Positions 1 through 8,541 of a stretch of 64,000 nucleotides of DNA are shown one piece after another. Made by a program: the position numbers and the translations under genes. The stretch lies in the NCBI GenBank assembly GCA_945883815.1, contig CAMCYJ010000004.1, positions 17,491-81,490 of the forward strand, read 5' to 3'. Position 1 is the first letter of the stretch. Each line of letters starts with the position of its first letter. Below the pieces are notes generated by a model. That model was given only the letters and a program-made list of their open reading frames with translations. It had not been told where the DNA came from and did not search any database. Source of the stretch: Akkermansia muciniphila (GTDB lineage Bacteria; Verrucomicrobiota; Verrucomicrobiia; Limisphaerales; UBA9464).

Positions 1-533
1 GGGCCTTCCAAACCCTTGCCCCGAAACACCACAACAAAGCGATGCTCCTTACCCGGATAAATGTGCACTTCGGTCGCACCGATCTTCTGGATCTTGGCGG
101 AGAGGATTGCGCACAGACGCTCGCAGACCTCGGTGGCGATGCGGCCTGCTCGACGATCCGTGACGATCCCCTTGGGATTGAGGGTGCAGAAATTGGCACG
201 CGCCGCCACGTCACCATTCTTGAGCTCAATGCCCAGACCCAGCGTCTCGATCACACCGCGGCCCACCTCCCACTCAATCGGGTCATATCCGAAGAGGGCC
301 AAGTGTCCTGGGCCAGAGCCCGGAGTAATGCCCGGGGCCACTGGGATCATTCGTCCCTGGGCGCAACCCGATTGGGTGAGGGCATCGAGGTTGGGGGTCT
401 TCGCGGCCTCCAAGGGCGTCATCCAATTCTGGGAACGTGTGGCCAGATCTCCCAGGCCATCGAGAACGATGAGGGCCATTTTGGCCCCGGTCTTGACCTG
501 AAGTTTCGCGTAAACGGAATCGAGTTTGCTCAT
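1..533 (-). CDS. apgM: 2,3-bisphosphoglycerate-independent phosphoglycerate mutase, archaeal type (C-terminus beyond the window)
   Basis: Interconverts 3- and 2-phosphoglycerate in glycolysis, in the cytoplasm. Only the first 177 residues are present because the frame runs off the left edge. The start is the ATG at 531-533. Alkaline-phosphatase-superfamily features are visible: the metal-binding DGLGD motif (residues 25-29), and GSGPGHLALFGYDP around residues 72-85, whose Ser73 is the expected phospho-serine nucleophile. The archaeal-type family is normally about 400 residues, so more than half is missing. It lies about 200 bp downstream of the secretion operon on the same strand and is probably transcribed separately. 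The gap holds no gene that I can see. The family call is firm; the rest of the gene cannot be judged. Confidence 0.9.
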   Translation of the reverse strand, partial: MSKLDSVYAKLQVKTGAKMALIVLDGLGDLATRSQNWMTPLEAAKTPNLDALTQSGCAQGRMIPVAPGITPGSGPGHLALFGYDPIEWEVGRGVIETLGLGIELKNGDVAARANFCTLNPKGIVTDRRAGRIATEVCERLCAILSAKIQKIGATEVHIYPGKEHRFVVVFRGKGLEG

Positions 534-733
534 AAATCAAGGGGACGGAGGTCCTCTGAAGAGACCTGTTGCCGAAGATCCCCGCAGACACCGAGACGTA
601 CCCTGTTGGCCGGCCAATATCCCGTCAACTTCGCTTTGGCCACCGCAGCGTGGGATCCCGGAGGAGGGTCGTCGGAGGTCGTCAACACCATGCGATTACC
701 GCGAGGGTCACCGCCACGGTCACCGGCAAGGAG

Positions 734-2035
734 TCATTTCTTGAAGAAGCTCTTGGACTTCGGGGCCGGGGCCGGGGTCTCGGGCTTGACCGGGACTTTC
801 TCCAGATAACGGTTCAGCTCCGCCTCCGTCACCGAGTTGGTGATCATGGAGGCCTGATGCGTCTCCTTGGTCGTCAACTGGGCCAATTGCCCTGGGGCTT
901 GGAGGATGTAGGGCGTAAGGAAAATGAGCAGTTCGGTCTTGGCGTCGCTCTTGGCGCGGGTCTTGAAGAGATTGCCCAGCACCGGGATGTCTCCCAGGTA
1001 AGGCACCTTCTTCTCGCTCTGAGACTGGTTGTTGGAAATCAAGCCACCAATGACCACCGTCTCGGCATGTGGCGTGACCACCACCGTATCGGCCGAACGC
1101 ACGTTGATGTACGGGGCCGAGACGTCCTCCGACAGGGACTGTCGTTCGGTCGGTGACACCGAAGAAATCTGCGGCTGGACGATCATCTCGACCTGACCGT
1201 TGGAACCAATGAAAGGCGTGACGTTCAGGATGATGCCCACGTCGTTGTAGGTGACATTGATGATGGGGATGGTGTTGTTGCCGGAGGCCGCATAGGAAAC
1301 ACCACTGGGGAGGGGCACTTGTTGGCCCACCACGATGCGGGCCAACTGGCCATCACGGGCGATGATGGAAGGGCGAGAGAGGACCTGAGCTTTTCCAGAG
1401 GTGGCCACCGCCCGCAACGTCGCCTGAAATTCGGAGCCAGCGATTTGATACAAACCACCTGCGCCGCCACCCGTGGCCGACGGCGTCAGCGCCGTTCCCA
1501 TGGATTGACCCAACCCACTGAAGTTGGTGGTGATGTTGTTGACCCCGGACAGCCCCAGGACCGTGCCACCACTGCTGCTGACATTGTTGCCGATGTTGTT
1601 CTTGCCCCAAGCTCCCTCGACACCCAGCTCCGAGCCATTGTTTCTCTGGACCTCCATGAAGACCACCTTGATGAGGACCTGCGGCTTGGGTGAATCCAGG
1701 TTCCGGATGACGTTGCTAATTTGCAGGGCCGTCTGCGCATCGGCAATGACCACCAAATTGTGGGTCTGCGGATCTACGGAAATCAGAGCGCTGCCGACGG
1801 TGCCGTTGTTGTTGTAGGCGCCAGAGGTGCCGGTGCCACGATTGCCACCACCGCCGCCACCACCTCCAAAACCGCCACCTCCAAAACCGCCGCCGCCAAA
1901 TCCACCGCCACCACCGCCACCGCGCTGCTGTGCAACGGCGGGCAAGGCGAGGGTCAATCCGAGAGCCACGGCCAGCACCCGAGAGGCCGGTGAAACGGTC
2001 AGTAACCGCGAAAGGAGAGAACCACTGGTTTTCAT
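734..2035 (-). CDS. gspD: Type II secretion secretin, C-terminal half: signal peptide, half N3 domain and secretin barrel
   Basis: Forms the outer-membrane channel of the type II secretion system. It starts with its own signal peptide ending near ALPAVAQ, then a Gly-rich stretch. Next comes a segment typical of the second half of an N3 ring domain (SVDPQTHNLVVIADAQ to LDSPKPQVLI), followed by the full secretin domain (VPLPSG, NVTYNDVGIILNVTPFI, the signature VVIGGLISNNQSQSEKKVPYLGDIPVLGNLF). The 433-residue product lacks N0, N1, N2 and the first half of N3. These are on the preceding gene, so one gspD is encoded as two proteins. The ATG at 2033-2035 is preferred over an upstream TTG at 2050. 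It is the last gene of the operon, 26 bp after the N-domain gene. The C-terminus is Pro/Lys-rich. The family assignment is secure. Confidence 0.93.
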   Translation of the reverse strand: MKTSGSLLSRLLTVSPASRVLAVALGLTLALPAVAQQRGGGGGGGFGGGGFGGGGFGGGGGGGGNRGTGTSGAYNNNGTVGSALISVDPQTHNLVVIADAQTALQISNVIRNLDSPKPQVLIKVVFMEVQRNNGSELGVEGAWGKNNIGNNVSSSGGTVLGLSGVNNITTNFSGLGQSMGTALTPSATGGGAGGLYQIAGSEFQATLRAVATSGKAQVLSRPSIIARDGQLARIVVGQQVPLPSGVSYAASGNNTIPIINVTYNDVGIILNVTPFIGSNGQVEMIVQPQISSVSPTERQSLSEDVSAPYINVRSADTVVVTPHAETVVIGGLISNNQSQSEKKVPYLGDIPVLGNLFKTRAKSDAKTELLIFLTPYILQAPGQLAQLTTKETHQASMITNSVTEAELNRYLEKVPVKPETPAPAPKSKSFFKK

Positions 2036-2061
2036 TTTGGAATCGTTCAAGGTTCTTGAGT

Positions 2062-3366
2062 TCAGAACAGCTGCCCGCCGGCGCGTCCACCGCCGCCGCT
2101 GTTGCCAAAGGTACCGGAGCCGCCCGACGTGCCGCCGGAGGTCTGGTTGTTGTTCTGCTGGCGTTGCATCAGCGCGCTGTTCTGAGAGGTGCCACCGGCA
2201 CCGGTCCGGCTGCCCGAGGTGCTTTGGAACATGTTCTGCAACACCTGCACCGCTTGCTGAGGATCGCCGTTGTTCATGCGGAATACGTGCACCTGCTGGT
2301 CACGCGGGGAGGCCACATCCAACTCCCTGACCATGCCGGCAATCTGGGACATCAAGTCCTTGGAAGCCGTGACGATGACCGAAGAGGTCCGGGCATCGGC
2401 GACTGCCAACACCTGCGAAGCCCGGCGGATCCGATCGTTTTGGCCGGATGAAGAACCACCACCGGCTCGCCCGCCACCGCCACCACCGCCGCCTCGTCCA
2501 CCACCACCGCCAAATCCTCCCATCATGGCGGCAAAACCACCGCCACCACCAAAGGGGCTACCGCCAAATCGCACGGGGGCCTGGTTGTTGTTTCCGGAAC
2601 CGCTGCTGCTGGGGAAAACCCCGGACAGGGCCGTGGCGACATCGGAAGGGCTGGCGTGCGTCAGGTGGAACACACGGATCTCGGTCTCGGCTTCCGCGCT
2701 GGAGTCGATGGCTTTGATGATTTCCACCATGTGCCGGATGTTGGCCTGGGTGTCGGTCATCACGATAGAATTGCCGGCCACATTGGCCACGAAGGTCGCC
2801 TGCGGGGAAATGAACGATGCCAGATCTTTGGCGAGCTGATCGGCCTCGACGTACCGGATTGGAATGATTTGCGTCACGATCTCGTCGTTCTTCGGGATCA
2901 TCCGGGGATCGTTGTTCACCTTCACCGGGATATCCCGGGTCTTGGCCACGGCGCGATCGACAATGGTCAGCGTTCGACCGTCACGAATGGCGGCCAAACC
3001 GTTCTTGTTCAGGACGGAACTCAGGAAATCCACGGCCTCATCCTGGCTCATCGGCTTGGCGCTGATGACGTTGACCGTGCCCTTTACCGGGGCATCCAAA
3101 ACAATGATGAAGCCGGCGGCCTCACTCAGGTATTCGAGAACCTGCTCAAGCGGTGCATTCCTGAAATTCATCTGAATGCCGGTGGAGCCACCACTGGCCG
3201 CCGGAGTCAGAACAGGGGTCGATGTTGTTTCGGCCGGAACGCTCTCGCTTCGAGTTGGGGCTTTGGCATCGGTGGTGGGCGCTGCAGCGTCCTGGGCGAC
3301 CAAAGCGCCGGCCAGACATCCCACGGCACAGGCGGCGCCTAAGGCTCGAGTCATCAAGGTCTTCAT
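2062..3366 (-). CDS. gspD: Type II secretion secretin, N-terminal half: N0-N1-N2 and first half of N3
   Basis: Periplasmic ring part of the secretin. After a signal peptide (residues 1-24, cut near ALVAQ) come N0 (about 62-138), N1 (about 160-222) and N2 (about 228-350). N2 is interrupted by a Gly/Ser/Asn-rich loop at 252-312. The first half of N3 follows (VHVFRMNNGDPQQAVQVLQNMF, 359-380), and the protein ends in a 54-residue Ser/Gly/Asn/Gln-rich tail with no secretin domain. The missing N3 half and the barrel are in the next gene, which has a separate signal peptide. This is therefore a true gene split, not a simple frameshift. Its ATG overlaps the stop of the GspC-like gene (ATGA, 3363-3366), suggesting translational coupling. 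The order C-D is as in ordinary gsp operons. Confidence 0.92.
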   Translation of the reverse strand: MKTLMTRALGAACAVGCLAGALVAQDAAAPTTDAKAPTRSESVPAETTSTPVLTPAASGGSTGIQMNFRNAPLEQVLEYLSEAAGFIIVLDAPVKGTVNVISAKPMSQDEAVDFLSSVLNKNGLAAIRDGRTLTIVDRAVAKTRDIPVKVNNDPRMIPKNDEIVTQIIPIRYVEADQLAKDLASFISPQATFVANVAGNSIVMTDTQANIRHMVEIIKAIDSSAEAETEIRVFHLTHASPSDVATALSGVFPSSSGSGNNNQAPVRFGGSPFGGGGGFAAMMGGFGGGGGRGGGGGGGGRAGGGSSSGQNDRIRRASQVLAVADARTSSVIVTASKDLMSQIAGMVRELDVASPRDQQVHVFRMNNGDPQQAVQVLQNMFQSTSGSRTGAGGTSQNSALMQRQQNNNQTSGGTSGGSGTFGNSGGGGRAGGQLF

Positions 3367-4001
3367 TTCATCTCCTGTTCCCGTTTTTTCAAAAGCCGCT
3401 TCAAGATTTCATCGGATCCCGGGGGATCTTCAGTGGTCGACGTCGCTGACGACGAAGACGTCGATGGCGACGAGGACGCAGTACCGGAACCCGTGCCGGC
3501 GCTTCCGCCGGATCGAGTGAATGCTTCTCCGCTGCCACCGGCCGCGAGTTTCCAAACTCCTTCGGCATCCTTGCGCAAACGCTGACCCACCTTCAGCAAC
3601 ACGGGCGGTCGATTGGACTCCAACAACGTCACCGATTGAGGCGTGATGACGGTCACGGTGTGTCCAGCGATGAGGGCTTGAAGTTGCAGCGTCTTGCGAT
3701 ACTCGGCGGCATTGCCATCAAAGAAGGCGAAGGTTCCCTTCGGGAACGTCATCACACCGACCAAACCCATCTCGGGTGCATCGGCGGCCACCGCAACCAC
3801 GGGTTTGGAAATGGGTCGGGATTCTCCCCGGGTTCTCGGCTGGCGATCCGGATCGAAGATGTTCCGTTCGGCGACTCGACGGGCCAAGGCCTTGGAATCG
3901 AGGACCGCTGGCTGATTCGTTTCGGCCGCATGGGTGAGTCCGGATCCGAAAGCGATCCAGGCCAATAGAAAACCCATCCAGTTGGAGGAAAGGACCTTCA
4001 T
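3363..4001 (-). CDS. gspC: GspC-like inner-membrane linker of type II secretion
   Basis: The 212-residue product has an N-terminal hydrophobic segment (about residues 7-26) and the motif ERNIFDPDRQPR, like the RNIF/RNLF motif just after the membrane segment of GspC proteins. A homology-region-like domain follows (LVGVMTFPKGTFAFFDG to PPVLLKVGQRL). The C-terminus is a long Ser/Thr-rich tail without a PDZ domain. GspC normally connects the inner-membrane platform to the N0 domain of GspD, and here it precedes the gene carrying N0. Start: the ATG at 3999-4001 overlaps the GspM stop (ATGA). The longer upstream frame has no good start and overlaps gspM. A PilP-like name would also fit; the role is inferred from motif and position. 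Confidence 0.75.
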   Translation of the reverse strand: MKVLSSNWMGFLLAWIAFGSGLTHAAETNQPAVLDSKALARRVAERNIFDPDRQPRTRGESRPISKPVVAVAADAPEMGLVGVMTFPKGTFAFFDGNAAEYRKTLQLQALIAGHTVTVITPQSVTLLESNRPPVLLKVGQRLRKDAEGVWKLAAGGSGEAFTRSGGSAGTGSGTASSSPSTSSSSATSTTEDPPGSDEILKRLLKKREQEMK

Positions 4002-4534
4002 GGCTTGGTTGGGGAGTTGAGCACGAGGCCGTTGATCTGAAGACCCATGGTCAACTGCCGCCCGGCAGGATCGCGGCTCATGAGTTGCAGGCTGTCGAGC
4101 TTCACCGCCATGGGTCCCTCTTCCATGCGTTGGAGGAATTGCGTCAGGCTCGAAAGGCTTCCAGCCGTCTCCAGTCGGCACCGGAGCATTTGGTAGGCGG
4201 CCTCGTCGCCCTTCCACTGGGGCATGCGGTCCACGATCTGGGCACCCGAAGACTTGGCCCAGTCATCGCACGCCCGAAGCAGTCGCTGCTCGGCTTGGGA
4301 CGGTTCCTGAGGCAGGGCATTGGTGCGGAGATGGTTCCAGCGACCCCGCAGGCTGGATTCGCGTTTGGCCAGTTCCTGACCCTCGGCCACCTGACGGCGC
4401 AGCGTCGCAATCCGGGCCGACCGCTCCGACCACAGACGGGCCACCGGGGTGAACAGCACGAGATCCGCGACGTAAAGACCCACGGCAGCGAGGGTCACAG
4501 TCATCAGCAGTTTTTGGCGTTGGACGGGATTCAT
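3998..4534 (-). CDS. gspM: GspM/PilO-like platform protein of type II secretion
   Basis: A 178-residue bitopic inner-membrane protein with a short cytoplasmic start, one membrane segment (about residues 8-28), a coiled-coil-prone stretch (SERSARIATLRRQVAEGQEL) and a small periplasmic ferredoxin-like domain (TAGSLSSLTQFLQRMEEGPMAVKLDSLQLMSRD). This is the layout of GspM and PilO, which partner GspL or PilN in the assembly platform. ATGA overlaps on both sides (4531-4534 with gspL, 3998-4001 with the GspC-like gene) place it inside a tightly coupled operon. An ATG 21 bp upstream is possible but would lie within gspL. The name rests on architecture and gene order, since the sequence family is poorly conserved. 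Confidence 0.75.
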   Translation of the reverse strand: MNPVQRQKLLMTVTLAAVGLYVADLVLFTPVARLWSERSARIATLRRQVAEGQELAKRESSLRGRWNHLRTNALPQEPSQAEQRLLRACDDWAKSSGAQIVDRMPQWKGDEAAYQMLRCRLETAGSLSSLTQFLQRMEEGPMAVKLDSLQLMSRDPAGRQLTMGLQINGLVLNSPTKP

Positions 4535-5973
4535 CGGGCCATGCCTCCGTTCCACACGAATGTCAGGTTGAACTGCATCGGAGAAGCGCCGCGCGACTGA
4601 TCATGATGGACCTTGCTGACGCCGGGCAAGGCGCTCAGGCGAGCACTCATGGCCAGGAAGGCTGGACTATCCGTCGCCGTGCCGCTGCAAACCACCTCTC
4701 CCGACTCCCGGATTTCGATAACTTTGGCCGTCACTGAACCGTTTTCCGGGAAGGCGCTGCTCAGGGCTTCAAGAATGGCCAACCCACGGGACGACTCGGG
4801 TGTCCATGGCCGGTACTGGCGAAGGTCTTGCTGGATGCGCTCCAGTTCGCGGACCTTCCCCGATAAACCCGCCCAACGGGATTCCAACAGCGACAGTTGC
4901 ACTTGCTGGACGAGGAACGCCACGACCACCACCGCGGTCACGGCCCCGCCGATGGTCCAAACGGTGCGCCGCGGACCCTGAGCATGGCGCACCAGGAATT
5001 GCCGCAGCACCGAGGGCTTCGGGGGCAAGAATTCCAAACTCGCGACTCCGGAAACCAACACGCGGGAAGCGATGATGGCCGAAATCAACGGCGCCGGCTG
5101 ATGAGGTAAGCCCGGCACTTCGGGCGACTGAGCGCGGATCCGGAATCCGGACACCGCCAATCGCGCCGACAACTGCTCGGCCAGCGGTTCACTGAGCGAA
5201 CCGGGTCCGTAAATTCGGACCGTCCGTAAGGATCCACTCCAAGGCTCGGGCAATTGTCCCAAGGTGATCCGGATCTCGCGGGCCACGCTGTCGGCATGAA
5301 GGACCGGCTGGCCGGAGGGATCTTCTGTCACCCCTTCAAACGACCGCAGGGCCACAATGCCGCCTCCAGCCGTGATCTGGAGGGTCACCGGACCCGGGCC
5401 TGAACCCAAATTCAAGGCAATGACACCCTCAGAGGACGGATCCGACGGCGCCTGCAGCTCGCCGATGTTCGACGAAACGCTGACGAGCTTGAGCCGCGCC
5501 GCGCCCATCAACCGTTCCAACGAAGCCAAGCGGGTTTGGGGCAGGGCGGCCAAGGTCACCCATTGGCTGCCCTCCACTCGGGCGCACCGGGAATAGGCGA
5601 CTTGCAAAGTGGAGGCGTCGGCATGAAATCCTTTTTCCGCCTCCAACTGGAGGAGACTTTCGGCATCGGCATGGGCCAAGACCGGGATTTCGGTCTGGGT
5701 GACCAAGAAGCTGGAGACGGACAAGGCCACCGCGCAGGTGCGCTCCCGGATTCCGGCCTGATCGAGCTGGGCTCGCAGCTCCTTGCCCACGGTCTCCGGA
5801 TCACCCGAATCGATATCCAGAGACAACTCCGCCTGGAAATCGGCCGCTTTCTGGAACCCGCCCGGCGTGCGCCGCAGGAGGGTGCCCTCGATACGCCGAC
5901 CTTCCCAGGAAAGCCCCAGAACGGCCTGGGGGGCTTTACGGGGACGGGATCCCAATTTCAGGAAATGGATCAT
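4531..5973 (-). CDS. gspL: GspL-like protein: actin-like cytoplasmic domain, membrane segment and PilN-type periplasmic domain
   Basis: The 480-residue product has an N-terminal PilM/GspL-like actin-fold region (VLGLSWEGRRIEGTLLRR at the start; residues about 15-315), a single membrane segment (about 338-358) and a periplasmic region with a coiled coil (SRWAGLSGKVRELERIQQDL) and a ferredoxin-like PilN/GspL fold (EVVCSGTATDSPAFLAMSARLSALPGVSKV). In type II secretion GspL recruits the GspE ATPase to the membrane. It follows gspK with a 20-bp gap and overlaps gspM by ATGA. The combined PilM-PilN layout in one chain is what distinguishes a GspL from type IV pilus homologues. Family level is confident; exact domain borders are estimates. 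Confidence 0.83.
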   Translation of the reverse strand: MIHFLKLGSRPRKAPQAVLGLSWEGRRIEGTLLRRTPGGFQKAADFQAELSLDIDSGDPETVGKELRAQLDQAGIRERTCAVALSVSSFLVTQTEIPVLAHADAESLLQLEAEKGFHADASTLQVAYSRCARVEGSQWVTLAALPQTRLASLERLMGAARLKLVSVSSNIGELQAPSDPSSEGVIALNLGSGPGPVTLQITAGGGIVALRSFEGVTEDPSGQPVLHADSVAREIRITLGQLPEPWSGSLRTVRIYGPGSLSEPLAEQLSARLAVSGFRIRAQSPEVPGLPHQPAPLISAIIASRVLVSGVASLEFLPPKPSVLRQFLVRHAQGPRRTVWTIGGAVTAVVVVAFLVQQVQLSLLESRWAGLSGKVRELERIQQDLRQYRPWTPESSRGLAILEALSSAFPENGSVTAKVIEIRESGEVVCSGTATDSPAFLAMSARLSALPGVSKVHHDQSRGASPMQFNLTFVWNGGMAR

Positions 5974-5993
5974 GCGGTGTTCTGGACCTTTAC

Positions 5994-7406
5994 CTATGGA
6001 CCGACCGTTTGACGGATTTGCTCACGGACACGGTCCCCCAATGCCCAGCCCAAACGGCTGAGATCCTGACGGTGGATGATTTTCGGAACTCCATCGCTGA
6101 TATCAAAAATGAACTTAACCCGCCGGTAACCGCGCCCCAAGGGCCCCACGGCCACCACATCGGCTCCATATTGGAAGCTCCGTGTCGTTAGGAGATCGCG
6201 GCCAGCCAAAGTGGTTACGGCCTGATGATCACGACCGAGGGCCGCGACCATCCAGGCGATGGAATTCAGGCTCGAAAAATTCTGCTCACGGTAACGCACC
6301 AACGTCGTGGCGGCACTGCTGGAGGCGTCCTGTGAGAGCCCCACACCGACAAACAACGCCGTCAAAACCGTGGCGTTGGCTGTATTGAGGTTCACCCGAC
6401 CGTAGGTGTAAGAATTCGTGGTGACACACAGTTCGGGCGCAATCCGCTCAAAGTCATCCTGGCTGAGACCGCTCGTGAGGTAAAATCGCAGCAAACTGGA
6501 AAAATTCGGAGTCGCTGCCCCGCCCCCTTGGCCGCCGCCTTGAGTAAATCCCAAACGCGTCATGATTTCCCGACTGCGACCGGTCCCGAACGAGGACTCC
6601 AGCAACCCCTGAATTTGCGCTCGCGTATTGACGTTGGTCAGGAGAGTGCCGTCGGCATGAAAATTGGGCTCCCGACTGAAGACAGTGGTCGTGTCGAGCA
6701 AGCCCGGGGTCGAAAACAGAGATCCCGTGAGACTCCGCTCCTCGGGATCCAAGATCCCGTTGAGGTTCCGATCATCGCCAAAGAGGTGGTCCAGCGTGAT
6801 GCCTTCGACCAAGCGCAATTCATCCACGGTTTCAAACGGACTCCACTTGGCTTGGTAGCCCAAGCTCGCATAACCCAACGACAGGGACCCATTGGTGCTG
6901 CGCCAATCCACCACCGCGGCCGCCAGTTCGGTGGTCATCCCCGGCAACATCGACAGTGCATTGGAATTGGCCCGGTTGAGGTTGAGTTTGCCCGACTCGT
7001 CCTGGAGGTTGAAAGCCACCTGATTCAAACCGGTTTCGGAGGCGGCCGGATTGCGGCCTAAAATCCACACCCGGGATTCGCCGATGGGCAGGGCTTCGCA
7101 GACGAACTGCGAATTGGTGGTCATCATGCCGTTGGTGGCGAAGTTGGCCAGCGCCCAACCCACGTACCGCGCCGCCCCCTCGACCGCCTGACCGGCCGCC
7201 ATGTCGGAGGCTCGATTGGCCGATGCCCGCAGTTCCAAACCCATGGAAGCGGCAAAATACAAAATGAGCGCCGTCAGGCCGGCTGTGATCCAAAGAACCA
7301 CCACCAGCACCGAGGCCGCGCTACGGAATTGGCCTCGGCTTCGCGTTTCCAGCGCGTTTACCGGTCTGGGCCCTCCCGTTTCCCGGCTATGGAGCGAAGA
7401 CTTCAT
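5994..7406 (-). CDS. gspK: Minor pseudopilin GspK
   Basis: Tip pseudopilin of the type II secretion pseudopilus; 470 residues. The N-terminus has a positively charged leader (about 25-30 residues) and a hydrophobic helix (ASVLVVVLWITAGLTALILYFAASM). Two helix-hairpin-helix-like motifs typical of GspK are present: KLNLNRANSNALSMLPGM and RVNLNTANATVLTALF. A sequence DDRNLNGILDPEE resembles the metal-binding loop region. The Glu at +5 found in major pseudopilins is absent, as is usual for GspK. The ATG at 7404-7406 lies 2 nt after the gspJ stop; the frame is open much further upstream but inside gspJ. The C-terminal region after residue 400 (an RVKFIFDIS segment) looks like an extra strand domain. 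Confidence 0.9.
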   Translation of the reverse strand: MKSSLHSRETGGPRPVNALETRSRGQFRSAASVLVVVLWITAGLTALILYFAASMGLELRASANRASDMAAGQAVEGAARYVGWALANFATNGMMTTNSQFVCEALPIGESRVWILGRNPAASETGLNQVAFNLQDESGKLNLNRANSNALSMLPGMTTELAAAVVDWRSTNGSLSLGYASLGYQAKWSPFETVDELRLVEGITLDHLFGDDRNLNGILDPEERSLTGSLFSTPGLLDTTTVFSREPNFHADGTLLTNVNTRAQIQGLLESSFGTGRSREIMTRLGFTQGGGQGGGAATPNFSSLLRFYLTSGLSQDDFERIAPELCVTTNSYTYGRVNLNTANATVLTALFVGVGLSQDASSSAATTLVRYREQNFSSLNSIAWMVAALGRDHQAVTTLAGRDLLTTRSFQYGADVVAVGPLGRGYRRVKFIFDISDGVPKIIHRQDLSRLGWALGDRVREQIRQTVGP

Positions 7407-7408
7407 GC

Positions 7409-8113
7409 TCAGCCTCCCACCGTGCTGGTGGAGTTGGTTCTGGATTGTAAACTCAGGGGCACGAGCAATTCCACCGGACCCATGTTGGCACCCCACGAAA
7501 TCCCCCGTTGCAGCCGGATGCGAACGGCGACCGGCAGATTCGTGGTCATGCCCGAAGTATCGGTCGTATCCCATTGCTGGAGCCACTGAGTACCATCGAA
7601 GGATTCGACATCCATGCGGGCCACATCCCGCAGCAACAGTTGGTCTTCGACCTCCGCGACTGAGGTGGCCAGCAAGTTCCTGCAAACGCCGCGGTACAAG
7701 TCCATCGCTCCGGCTCCGTCTTCGACGGAATTCTTCAGGCTATAGGAAACCCGTTGTACCGAGCCCCACGGTTCGTTTGCGCGCAGGGATCCGGTCGTCG
7801 TGTTGAACTCTAGCGACACCGGCTGGGAATTCACCGTGCTGGATAAATTGCCCGCGCGAAAGGAGCCCGAGATCAAGCCATTGGTCTTGGGTGTCACTGC
7901 GCCCTGGAGGTCCAGCCGGATGGAATCCAATGCGAGTTCGAGCGGGGCCGCCGACTCGATGGCGTCGGACACGGTGTTGCGAAGCCGAAGGCTCGTGAAG
8001 AGCACTTGGTTGGCAACGATGAGAATGAGCGCAGCCGCACCGATCGAGAGGATCAGTTCGATCATCGTGAACCCCGAGCGGTTCCGGCGAGCCGTTGGGA
8101 GGAGCGCGATCAT
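7409..8113 (-). CDS. gspJ: Minor pseudopilin GspJ
   Basis: A 234-residue pseudopilin with the prepilin cleavage motif RSG|FTMIEL (Gly14/Phe15, Glu at +5) followed by a 20-residue hydrophobic helix. The prepilin peptidase that would process it is not in this window. Length, position between gspI and gspK and the beta-rich C-terminal part (ARMDVESFDGTQWLQQWD, then VAVRIRLQRG) fit GspJ, a component of the tip complex with GspI and GspK. The start ATG at 8111-8113 overlaps the gspI stop (ATGA). Three upstream in-frame codons could also start but would overlap gspI for over 100 bp. Confidence 0.9.
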   Translation of the reverse strand: MIALLPTARRNRSGFTMIELILSIGAAALILIVANQVLFTSLRLRNTVSDAIESAAPLELALDSIRLDLQGAVTPKTNGLISGSFRAGNLSSTVNSQPVSLEFNTTTGSLRANEPWGSVQRVSYSLKNSVEDGAGAMDLYRGVCRNLLATSVAEVEDQLLLRDVARMDVESFDGTQWLQQWDTTDTSGMTTNLPVAVRIRLQRGISWGANMGPVELLVPLSLQSRTNSTSTVGG

Positions 8114-8541
8114 CGGGTGGTGCTCGGACTGGACGGACTGGATCCGGCCACGGCATCGACCGGGTGGCCCAGCGTTGAAAGGCGCACTGACGATTCTTGT
8201 CCTTGGGTGAGGAATCGAACGTCGGCCGTGATCAGGGGCAGGCTGGGCTGAATCCAATTTTCGCGAGTCACCGTCCACTGGTAGTCCACCGTTCCCTCCA
8301 TCTGGGTACCGCTCTGAGCGCCACTGTTGAGATTGGTGTAGAGCGTCGCCTCCGTGAGAACTTTTTCAGCGATGCGGGCGGCCACCGACCGACGGACCGA
8401 GACGGTGCCGGCGCGGCCGGCGATATGCAGCGCCTCAACCACCGCTGGGATCACGATGGCCAGAAACAACAACGCCGCCAGCGTCTCGGCCAGGGTGTAT
8501 CCCGATCGCCGACGGTTATTGGAGGTCGGTGCGAATTTCAT
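8110..8541 (-). CDS. gspI: Minor pseudopilin GspI
   Basis: A 143-residue pseudopilin with the motif RSG|YTLAETL (Gly14/Tyr15, Glu at +5) and a hydrophobic helix. The C-terminal part contains DYQWTVTRENWIQPSLPLITADVRF, matching the short GspI fold, and ends in a Ser-rich tail. GspI nucleates the tip complex with GspJ and GspK. The start ATG at 8539-8541 lies 26 bp inside the 3' end of gspH in another frame. This overlap is longer than the usual 4 bp of this operon, but the N-terminal leader fixes the start. It overlaps gspJ by ATGA. Confidence 0.88.
   Translation of the reverse strand: MKFAPTSNNRRRSGYTLAETLAALLFLAIVIPAVVEALHIAGRAGTVSVRRSVAARIAEKVLTEATLYTNLNSGAQSGTQMEGTVDYQWTVTRENWIQPSLPLITADVRFLTQGQESSVRLSTLGHPVDAVAGSSPSSPSTTR

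Noticed and set aside
1721..2839. Long plus-strand frames rich in Pro or Ala/Thr opposite the secretin genes
   Set aside because: Mirror of the Gly-rich codons of the minus-strand secretin genes; no start context or conserved motif.
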